NCBI GenBank assembly: GCA_935421135.1
Contig: OW285191.1
Location: forward strand, 6,023,504-6,087,503
Origin: Bugulina stolonifera
Taxonomy: Eukaryota; Bryozoa; Gymnolaemata; Cheilostomatida; Bugulidae
Length of the DNA: 64,000 nt
Direction: 5' to 3'
Positions 54,823-64,000 of the stretch are shown in pieces. Both the position numbers and the translations under genes were made by a program. Below the pieces are notes generated by a model that made no database searches, was not told where the DNA came from, and saw only the letters and a program-made list of their open reading frames with translations. Position 1 is the stretch's first letter; each line of letters starts with the position of its first letter.

Positions 54823-55451
54823 TACATATACATTGATAATGCAATGCAATATAGTCAGTGCAGATAAAGAAGTTGTGTGAATGATCACATGGTTAGTGTT
54901 TTTTTTATAGTCGGGTCATACAATGTACTTTTTCTAATATTTATTGTAGTAACTATTTCTATGTGTGTGTACGTGCGTTTTTAAGGATGTCCATAGAAGT
55001 AATTAGGTCAGGTCACAGCAATACTAATAATAGATCATTTAGTTTAATAGTAAAAAATTCGTGGTAGCTCAACCAGTTTGAAGTTTCATGTCACGATAAC
55101 ATTCTACCTCAATTCCTAGGTTCCATCATCATAATGCTTGTGTTTGATGTTCAGTTCATATAACATTTACTAGCTTTAAATAACGAAGTAGAATAGTAGT
55201 AATTTCGTTACACAATGTTAGTAAATAAAGCTAGTTGAGTAGATTTGATAAGAAATGGTACGATAGACTCCGCCAACCTCTAGGTGCAGAGCCTGGCATC
55301 AGATCATACCATGCTATAATTCTACATGTAATATAAGCAGCTCATTCTGGAGCCTAGTGCATTGTTCGATAATGGAAACAGAATACTGTAGTAAATAATA
55401 CTGAATTAGTAATAAGTTGATCAGGTAAGGCTATGTTGTAGACTGAGAACA
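54823..55451. other. Upstream region of the TRIM-like gene
   Basis: AT-rich with no recognisable exon. Start codon choice for the downstream gene is ATG 55452, preceded by in-frame stops. No TATA box can be assigned. Confidence 0.5.
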
Positions 55452-58400
55452 ATGTCTGGTATCACTGAGGAGCATCGATGTGGTTATTGCCTGGGTTCTT
55501 TTGAGTGGATAATTGATCCAAGAACTCTAAACTGTGGACATTCCTTCTGCTTAACATGTTTAAAAGGAGATCTACAGATGTACAAGAGAATTGAGTGTCC
55601 AGCTTGCAAGTATGTCTTTATCATTCCTTCATATCCTTTCCTAAAAGTAGGCATTTTCTATTCAAAACTACTGTTGCACCTATGCTATGCTATATGGTGC
55701 ATCACAATGACAGACGGATAGAACAGGGGCGTATTTTAAGAGGCAGCAGGGAGGCACTGCCGCCCCTGTTGCCAAAATAAAGTGGCCTAAAAACACTACT
55801 TTTGAAAATTTGGCACTTTTCCCCTTAATATTTGCTTCATTTCCGGTTTGCGACCGAAGCGTTATCACTCTAGTTATAACTCTATGGCATTATCACTCTA
55901 CTTATGACCAAAGATAGTGGAAGGGAAGATCAGACACTCAGGCCAAAAACTGTCAGTCCCCCGCCTCCAAACGCGGTCCGGATTAAGCAAAGAGTTGTGC
56001 TACCTTGTACACAAATCCGCTATTACTATTGGCGTTCCGCCGGCCAATCAGATAATATTGCTAACAGCGGCATCGAATAGACAGTCTACTTATACAAACA
56101 ATATATTATTAGAAAGAACGCAACAGTGAAGCCGTTGCTTCGCGAAACTAGTCTATCAGCCATCTAAAAGTTCAACACATTTAAGGCGGAAAAGTGGATC
56201 GCGGAACGTCGGGACCGCCAAATTGGGCGTATTTGGTGGGACAGGGTTTTATCATTGAGTGTCCTATCTTCCCTTCCACTATATTTGTTATGACTCTATG
56301 GTGTTGCTGCGTAGCGATAACCAGTAATCCTGGAATAATGACTACATTGCAAGTGGTAGACAGAGAGACCCATAAAACTGTGTGCTCTGGTAAAAGGCTC
56401 TCTGGCTATGCCAAGGTTAAAGACTTGCGGTCTTGTGAATGAATGAATAAATATTTTTTTATGAATAGTTATTTATACCAAGGAAAAAATTATAAGTGCA
56501 AAAGTAAAAGTAGTGAACAGTTGAATCAGGTGAATCAATTTGTAAGTCACTGCTGTCCATGAGGTTGTTCCTTCCCTGTCACTGACTACGAGCAGATGCA
56601 TGAAATTTAATTCCAATATTCTTTTGGCTTCTTTCAAACATTTGTGATTTATTCTTTTAATATAATTAAAAGTGTTTGCATTCATTTTAGTTATTCATTC
56701 TAGCCATTGTCACTCCACTGACAGCTACTACTCTACTGCTACATTCACTACTAACAACTAAATATGTATTGTAAAGAAAAAACACTAATTTGAAAATAAA
56801 ATAATTATTATTTTATTATCAAATTAGTGTTATATTATTATAATATAACAATAATAATATAATTAGATATTTTGATTTTAAATTTATATACATGTATAAT
56901 ATGATTATACTATTAATATTATCTTAGCTTTAATATGCTACTACTCTTTTCTTGCAAAGATATTTATTTCGAATGCATTTGATTTTAAACAATTAATTTA
57001 TAACAACAATAGTTGTTGAACAGCTATTAACAGTTAAAAATTTTAATTTATAAAATACACTTGCGCATGTGGATTCTTTGTAAAAAGATACAATCATGTA
57101 GTATTGTAGTTATTATAAAATTCTACTAGCTAGTAATAGTACTGTAACACTTCCACTCCTGTTGCAAATTGTAGTAACAGAAGTTGTAATGAGTACATGT
57201 CGCATGCTGCTATGTCTAATTTTTGCACTTCAGAGAGGGAGATTTGAAAATTTTCCGCTGCGCGTGCACCCCCCTCCTACCCAACTATCTGCCTCCCCAC
57301 TCAATTTTTCTAACCTACGCCCCTGTAAAAGCATGTGGTAAAGGGGCATTTCGAAAATGTCAGTTTGAAATAGTTCCAAAAACGTTGGTATGGAAAATAT
57401 CCATTTCAAAACTGTTCGGATTACATGTGAGAGAACACAACTCACAGATAATGCAAATACGACATGTAAATACTAATAATAAGTCCAGCAGGAAACTTCA
57501 GTGAAATGAAAATGTTATTCTTTAGAGTTTAAACAGTATTACACATATGCAATTCCATGTAAAATAAAAATCGTATCGGAGTTTGTTGAACAAGTTGCAA
57601 GTAAATATACTTATGGAGTTGTGTATCCAGTGTTGTATAGAAAATGGCTTACTATTTTATTGCATTGTGCTTTTTTCTTCTAGCTTTTTTTTCATAATTC
57701 TTGTTGAAACAGACAATGTGAAATACATTCTCACTCTCAAAAGGGCAACAGAGTTGTGTTCTTCTACATGTAAGTAGAGTTTAGAAATGGTTGTTTTCCA
57801 AGCGAAAGTTTTCGTAATTTCCTGTTAAGAACTGGTAATTTTGAAACGTCGCATCTTCGCTACATGTGGTAGTTGCGTTCTACATCTTACCATATTTGTT
57901 CCAGAGTTAGTTAGTAGGTCAGTCAGTCGGCCAGTCAGTCAATCGGTAAGTCAGTCAGTTAACATTATTAGGATGTTTGTGATGCATATGTCGGTTAGTA
58001 TCTGTGATTCATTTTTGTATTTCAGAGTTACGGTAACAGATGTAGATGTGGAGTCGTTACCAACTGCTCATCTGGATGAGGGAAGCTCTGAAGCAACAAG
58101 AGAGTCTGAACATGTTCCATGTGATAAATGTGTTGCTGCAGGCAAGAAAGAGTCCAAGGCAGAATTCTTTTGTGAAACTTGCAACTCCAAATTCTGTGTA
58201 GAACATGATAAGGTACAGTATTATCCTGTGAGTCTTTGCTGATATTAATGAATATTTCCACATGCTACATTGTAACAGCGAATTTCCTTTGAGTATTATC
58301 AAATATTTGGAGCATGTGTTAAGTTCAATATTTTTCATACCAGATGCATGAGGGATTCTTTGGTAACCAACACCCTAAGAGAAGTGTTGCAAGCTACTTG

Positions 58401-61400
58401 GAAGCACCTGATAAGTATGAAGTTGCTTACTGTTCAGTACATGGAAATAAGGAGATATCGGTGGGTTGTGAGAAGTGTTTGAAGGTTCTATGTGCTGACT
58501 GTGATCTAGTGGCAGACGTCTGCACTGCGACAGGTATGACAGCAGGTGATAGCATGTGCTTGTACTCACTTATGAACAGAGGGCCAGAGCATTTCATCCT
58601 CCCAGACTATTATCTTATACATACATGTACATGTGGAATGTGATTGTCAAGATTTATCTAATCTGTGCCGTAATATAAAGAAAATGGCAGACCTCAATAT
58701 ACGTAGGTAACCTAGTTGTTTCTACCTGACAAAAATATTGAATAGAATAAATTTTAAATTTACATCTAGTGTTATTATGTGCCGACATTGTAGGCAAAGC
58801 ACCGCACACATATATGGCATTTTCTGTAATGAAAGAGAGGCTGCATAAGGAGTATGACGAAGCACTGAGAAACTTGGGTAAGAAATCTCAGGCTATCTGT
58901 AAGCTTGAGAAGCAAGCCTGGAGGAGACTAGATAAGGTTACAGAACATGCAGAGGACATGTTGAAGGAAGTGGATAGGGCAACTGATGAACAGGTTAGAT
59001 GTGTGATGTGTTAGTATCTGGAATACAACTGTGTTATAACTGTATTAGTGTATAGAGTAATGGCCTTTATAGGAAGGGTGCCGGGAGGGGGCTTTGTGAC
59101 TTCTCATGAACTCTGGCACCACTTCTACTTCCAGTATGGCACAGGGTAAAGCAGTTGAATTAATGAGCTCTTGGAAAGAGTTTGGAATAGATATCATTGG
59201 CCATGTATCATCATACAAAGGGAATATCGCCATTGATGAAACAGTAAGTGTAGTGCCTTCTCTCTTGAATGGTGAGGGAGACCTCCAGAAAGTATACCTG
59301 TATCAATGCATGAGGTTTCCATTATGAATATGTTATTTCTAGATCGCTGCTATTCGTGAGAATGCAGATTTATTGAAAGCTGGAATCAAAGAGAGTGTTG
59401 CTAAATGTACTGAACAGACAGAAGTCTACACTGGCCAGATATTGGCTGACCTGAGAAAGGTCGATGACCTGAGAACAGAAATCCATTCAACTGTTAAGAA
59501 ATTGTCTCCCCTACAGCTTGTAAAGGACAGTCAAGACAGGAAAGGGCGTATTACAGAGGTTATGAAGATGGAACCTGAGAAACCACTGCTAGAACAAAAA
59601 TTGTTATACAAGAAAGGTTAATATGGCTGTATTTACTATATTATGTAAACTGTTATAATAATTGCAATGATAAGCATATATATTTTGTCTTTTCCATTAT
59701 TTGCATCCAATGTAAAACATCTATGTTTATGGTTTCTGATGTTCCCATAAGATCAGGTAATTTTGAAGGTGAAAACAGGGCTATAGAGGTTGATACTCGT
59801 TCTCCCACTCCAACATTTGTTCGTTATCGGACATCCGCCACTTTTGATAGCCAGTTAAATAGTGTCAGCCATCTTTCTGATACAGAAGTAGCAGTAGGCA
59901 CATCTACTTCAATACAGATCAGGAACCCAGATACTAACGCAGTAACGACATCTCTTGACTGTCCAGGACTTGTGAAAGTCTCCTCATCCAATCAGAAAGT
60001 CTATGCATTAGTTAATGCAGACGGTAAGCAGATGGTGAAATCTTACACTGCTGACCTGCAAACATCCGAAGATATGCTGACCATTGAGTCCAGCACTTTC
60101 AGTGACCTCACCGCTGCCCAGGAGTTCATTTAACTAGTGGATAATTTAAACCATTCACTTTCTGTGTACAGCTTCAATGGTGAACAGAAAGTAGACATCT
60201 CACTGGCTGAGCTGAATGAGGTCACAGTTTCCAGTATCTGTTCATTGGATGATGATCATGTTCTAGTGGCTGCTGGTAATAGAATGTATTGTTATGCTCT
60301 TGGAGGAGATAACTCCCCAGTCTGGACATCTGTGGTGTTGAAAGGTTTATGCTGTGTTTGTTGTGAACCTACCACAGGATATATATGGGCTGTAGCTGGA
60401 CGAGCATTTTGTCTCTTTTCCCCTGATGGTGAGTCTGATAGGCCTACATGTACATGTATATTTACACTTATATTATATATCAAATGTTACTATGCAGTAT
60501 CATCAACATGGCCATTGTTACTAAGTTAATTATTTACTTAATAACATATTTACTGTAAACACAAATGTATGTATAGTTTTTTTCCGGTTACCTTCATTTG
60601 TATTGTATTTGAGCCTTAATCTTTAGTAATTATTAGGACTTCCAAAATGTACAGTATGCCATGGTTATTGTTTGAGAAGTTGCAGTCCTATCATTCATGT
60701 TCATATTTCCACTGGTATCAACTAGAGGCTACCACGCAGTCATTTATCCAATCATTTGAGTCAGCCACATCTTGTTTCAATCAAAATTATGATCAGTATT
60801 CAGTCCGGATTGACACAATAATGGGAAGGCACAGTTAATTAGTATGGCAGGCTAGACATAACAAGGATTGGGACTAGACTTTTCTGTTAGCGGATAACCT
60901 AGAAACGCTGGTTTGACTTTGTGATAGCAACTATGCTAGTTCGTTGCTTTTTCCTGTTAAAAAATGCTAATACTGTTTTATACTGTAATGGTTTCTGTGA
61001 TTTGGTGCGGTCGTCCTTGGACGACTATCGACCCAGAAATGAAGTGCCTATGAGTGGTAATAGGACTTCGCATTACATGAAAGATCGAGCGGTCTCAGTA
61101 GCCCAAATACTACCAAAGACGACCCATCTGATCTCAAGTCCGACCTTCAGACTATACAGTGAAAGAGAGTAGTTCAACCTAGTAGGCGGTTCGCAAAGCG
61201 AATGACCTAGTAAAAGGAAGAGAAAGTCCCTGTATCAAGTATAGATGTGTCTTTATTGAAAGCCAAGTGTAGACTGAGACAATGAACAGTAAAACAGTGC
61301 CCTTTATATAGTATAAGGACTTCCGGCCGACGTGACGTCGGGAAAAGACGACGTGTGGTCGTCCGGAAGTTGCGCAACAAGATGGCCGCCGGAAGCCCGA

Positions 61401-62063
61401 CGGCCGACCCAAAATAGGTCGGGTTCTACAAAAGTTGCTTACAATGGTCCAATTCATGTACAAAATGAATATCAAAGGATTCTGAGAGGTCGGGCCTCTG
61501 TACATGGGTATAAAAGGCATAAAAAAGGACTTAGTAACATTCATGTGACTATGTACAACAACATATAGTAAGATACATGAATAAGGAATGAGCATAAACA
61601 CATGGAGACATGTATATAGACGGTAATTAAGTACTTTGAACATGCAATGCAGTTAAAGGTAAGTATACGAGCACTAATTGTGAGAATGTTAGTGTCAGGT
61701 GAGTAGCGCTGTAACAACTACTAGGCACTTAGGGTGCGGTGGAGCTTCGTCCGGGAGTTGGGGTCGTATACAAATGTCCTGTACCATCACAATACTATGG
61801 TTGGCTAAACATCACATCCAGTCTAGTTCTATACACACCTGTACATATGACTACATACTATTCTTCGTACAGGGAAGTTGATTAAGCAGTTCCGAGCTGA
61901 AGTGAATACCAACAGAATGTTTGGACCTAAGTGCTACTATCACAGCTGGGATATAGTTCGTATGTTGGCATGTGAACAGACTTTATGTGTAGTTGGTAGC
62001 GTAACTGCCACTGGTGGCCGGTCAGTTTCTACCAGACATGCTATGCTTGTTTATGGGTTATGA
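55452..62063 (+). CDS. TRIM-like RING/B-box/coiled-coil protein with an in-frame TAA (8 exons, 656 codons)
   Basis: Exons: 55452-55609, 58026-58212, 58344-58533, 58794-58993, 59145-59243, 59343-59616, 59757-60428, 61873-62063. Phases fit and the sum is 1,971 nt including a TAA at 60131-60133 (codon 495). RING C3HC4: CGYC...CGHSFCLTC...CPAC (residues 10-52). Two B-box-like Cys/His segments: CDKC...CETC..KFC, and CSVHGNKEISVGCEKC..VLCADC. Then a coiled coil (about 180-350) and a beta-rich C-terminus with repeated strands (HLSDTEVAVG, SICSLDDDHVLVAAGN) as in NHL-type propellers. TRIM proteins are E3 ubiquitin ligases. The TAA lies in otherwise well-conserved coding sequence, followed by CTAG, so either this allele makes a 494-residue product, or readthrough adds 161 residues, or the base is an error. 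The exon 5 and 7 acceptors were chosen for frame. Confidence 0.8.
55731..57324. mobile_element. Transposon with CAGGGGCGTA ends in TRIM intron 1
   Basis: The left end CAGGGGCGTATTTTAAGAGGCAG and the right end (CCTACGCCCCTG, 57313-57324) are inverted for about 10-16 bp, with similar G-rich subterminal stretches. Flanks TAGAA and TAAAA differ by one base, so a 5-bp duplication is possible but not firm. The interior is mixed: an inverted pair at about 55900-55940 and 56255-56325 around GATAGTGGAAGGGAAGAT suggests a nested fold-back, and 56781-56831 is a separate AT-rich hairpin. No transposase was recognised. Confidence 0.55.
56781..56831. repeat. AT-rich hairpin
   Basis: The arms AACACTAATTTGA and TCAAATTAGTGTT enclose AAATAAAATAATTATTATTT. 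It lies inside the intron 1 transposon region. Confidence 0.8.
57907..57962. repeat. GTCAGTCA simple repeat near the end of TRIM intron 1
   Basis: An irregular tandem of GTCAGTCA/GTCGGCCA units. The open frame from 57841 runs through it into exon 2 but is not needed for the gene; the phase-2 acceptor at 58024-58025 joins the RING exon directly. Confidence 0.75.
60984..61791 (-). mobile_element. Solo LTR (808 bp, reverse orientation) in the last TRIM intron
   Basis: The ends, read on the minus strand, are TGTGATGG and CCATTACA as in the LTR at 20156. The 4-bp duplication ATAC is found at 60980-60983 and 61792-61795. The R/U5 and the TATA-to-poly(A) part are nearly identical to the 663-bp LTR, but the outer U3 (about 61520-61791) is different and about 145 bp longer, so it belongs to another subfamily. 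No internal sequence remains, as expected after LTR-LTR recombination. Confidence 0.95.
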
Positions 62064-64000
62064 GGAAATTAATGACAATAATAAGAAGTTACCTGCCTAT
62101 TCATATTAGTTCTTACCATAATCTACTCATGTATGACTGTCATATTGTCTATTGACTAATATTATTATTTTCATATGCTATGATAGTAGGATATTTTAAC
62201 CATCCTGTTGTGGACAGTTGACTGTTTCCATTAGAATAGCTCTATGCTTGTATCATTTGCATTGATTACCTTTGATTACCATTGATTACCTTTCTTAATG
62301 CATTACCCACTTATGCAGACAGCACTGACATAATTCACTGCTTACGTTAGCCATAACTTTCTAGCTCTTCTCAAGCTCACATTGTCATCTATATAATTAC
62401 TGCTACTGAGCTACCTTTTATAAGCATATTTACACAAATTACATGTAATTTTTATATACTTTTATGTGTGCCACGTTAGCTTACCACCTGATTGTATCAT
62501 AATTACACTTATACCAGTATGTGTGTGATTATTAATCAGCGTGGCTTCTATTAAGGATAGTTATGTTTTCATTGGTGTATCTTTAACCAACCTCAGTTCA
62601 TAAAATTGTGTAGCACTTGCCAACTAGTGTCAGTGTGATTTTAAAATTAAAATAAATTACCTTACTGCATCTCTTCTGGCCTGAGTGCTATTATAACTCT
62701 ATAACTATAAGGTTCTATGTAGCAGTCGTGGTCTAGCGGCTAAAGCTCTGGGCTTCCATGCGGGAGACATGACTTTAATTCCAGTAACGGTCATTGGTGG
62801 TGTTAGGAAGAGCATCCAACCTTATAGTACTCCTGTGTCATATAGTAACTTTGGCACCTTCTCCACTCTAAATTAGAAACAAATACAAGTACATATCGCT
62901 TTCTTACCAGAGATTAATATAGTAGGAAGTAAAACTGGTGAGTTTAATGATCTAGAATCTACATGTATGTAGATATTCTTATTTACTATTTGGATGTGGG
63001 GGAGGGGGACTAGCTCTAGTTTCATATGACCTCAAGCAGGCTTCCTCACTCCCAACATGGTATTGGTCGATGCTCTGCTTCTGCAGTATAGATGCATTTA
63101 GTTTAGTCTAACTACTACAGTTTTTTATAGCCTAATTCTCTGCTTCAGTCATGTTGTAAGTAGTAAGTAAACATACGATAACTAGACTTGTGCCAAGCAG
63201 ACAAATATTCAGGTGTGTCGCACATGTGTATCTTATGCTATACAAGAGTTCCATGGACGTTGTAGGTTTGCTACCAGTGCTCCAGTATCCTATGCTACAA
63301 GTAAATGCAATTGCTAGTTGCACAGAAAATACAATTGGGTCATAATTTTGAAAGAATTTCAAGATTATAGACTAATAATTTTATGTTTGCCAGTCTTCTT
63401 CATTAGTCCAATACAGCTCAGGCCTGTTGTCTATGTGTAACCTACATACATAGTTCTCACTGGTCATGCTGCTCATGCATGTAGTTTTCAGTTTTGATTA
63501 TAACAGGCCAGTACTTCATGGCACATTCTCATCTTGTATAAACTATGAACTACAGTACGTAACACAACGTAGTGCTAGCCATAACTACATCAGGTCCCAG
63601 TACCACCGTATCATCAGGTATAGCATAGTTACACCCCTGAGAATATAACCTCAGAAATGGAGACGTTTGAGACAACATGGCTGTTTTGCTCTCTAAAACT
63701 GGGAAAACTGCAATGAGAGAAGTTTACCTCACTGATAAACAAGGATCTAAGACTACCCAAATTTCTATAGTGAAAGAAAAATATTTTACTTATCACAATA
63801 TTTACTCAATATAAGGCAGGCTGCGACCGCCCACCCCATATTTGGACTGATTGTCTGTGTCCATCGCACTACACACAGACTATAACTGCACTTGGTTGAT
63901 ATAACGCTAACAATAGTCTAAGCAAATAATTTTCTTGAACTGGCTAAATATGGGAAGTGAAAATATTTTACTTGTATAGTTGCACTACTACAATATGAGC
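62064..64000. other. Intergenic tail of the window
   Basis: It contains the presumed TRIM 3' UTR (a possible AATAAA near 62650), a small TGATTACCTT direct repeat at about 62262-62292 and the SINE at 62720-62840. The open frames 63132-63362 (minus) and 63466-63648 show no motif or splice support. No gene was recognised up to the window end. Confidence 0.5.
62720..62840 (+). repeat. tRNA-derived SINE fragment
   Basis: A head with GTGGTCTAGCGGCTAAAGC (A-box-like) and GACTTTAATTCCAGT (degraded B box), then the body string GGTGTTAGGAAGAGCATCCA shared in diverged form with 13498-13610. This matches the layout of invertebrate tRNA-type SINEs. Confidence 0.55.

Noticed and set aside
57223..57504. 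Open frames near 57230-57504
   Set aside because: They cross the right end of the CAGGGGCGTA transposon and show no conserved domain.

Overview
The window is nuclear DNA of an animal. It is AT-rich, its genes are split by short GT-AG introns, and it carries intact orthologues of the spliceosomal cyclophilin CWC27 and of adenosine kinase, a GT10 fucosyltransferase, a PAN/C-type-lectin gene, a TRIM-like gene and a very large leucine-rich-repeat/Roc-COR/caspase gene. The self-complementary octamer TACATGTA is strikingly abundant. Gene content, compact introns and the lineage-specific multidomain genes suit a non-bilaterian marine invertebrate, possibly a sponge. That is inference; no marker gene settles it. 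All exon models were built by hand from splice sites and reading phase, and every complete coding sum is divisible by three.

Layout. 1-3988: no host gene; a hAT-like MITE with an 8-bp target duplication (1377-1736), short tandem repeats and a degenerate LTR-like block (about 2287-3540). 3989-14343 (+): 14 exons for a 1,572-residue protein: proline-rich N-terminus, LRRs made of four 141-bp exons, Roc GTPase and COR, then a complete caspase domain with its catalytic residues. 14344-18434: no convincing gene, a 1-kb satellite of 44-bp units and a fold-back element. 18435-25190 (+): PAN plus C-type lectin gene whose last exon is split by a young gag-only LTR retrotransposon (20156-25167, 4-bp target duplication). 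27395-36851 (-): CWC27 in 11 exons, with a 3.6-kb long-inverted-repeat transposon and a nested hAT MITE in intron 2. 36852-38438: divergent intergenic region shared with adenosine kinase, containing a 352-bp palindrome. 38439-44741 (+): adenosine kinase, 9 exons. 45460-52068 (-): GT10 fucosyltransferase, 7 exons. 54084-54817: another MITE. 55452-62063 (+): RING/B-box/coiled-coil/propeller-like TRIM protein in 8 exons, with one in-frame TAA in a TAA-CTAG context and a solo LTR in its last intron. 62064-64000: a SINE-like repeat and no gene.

The genes do not form one pathway. CWC27 and adenosine kinase are housekeeping genes in head-to-head arrangement; the LRR-Roc-COR-caspase, PAN-lectin, TRIM and fucosyltransferase genes are of kinds often linked to recognition, innate immunity or cell death, but no joint function can be shown from sequence. 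The most interesting object is the Roco-caspase fusion: a regulatory GTPase apparently joined to its own executioner protease. Next are the lectin exon split by a retrotransposon inside its last cysteine motif, and the TRIM gene with a readthrough-like stop context.
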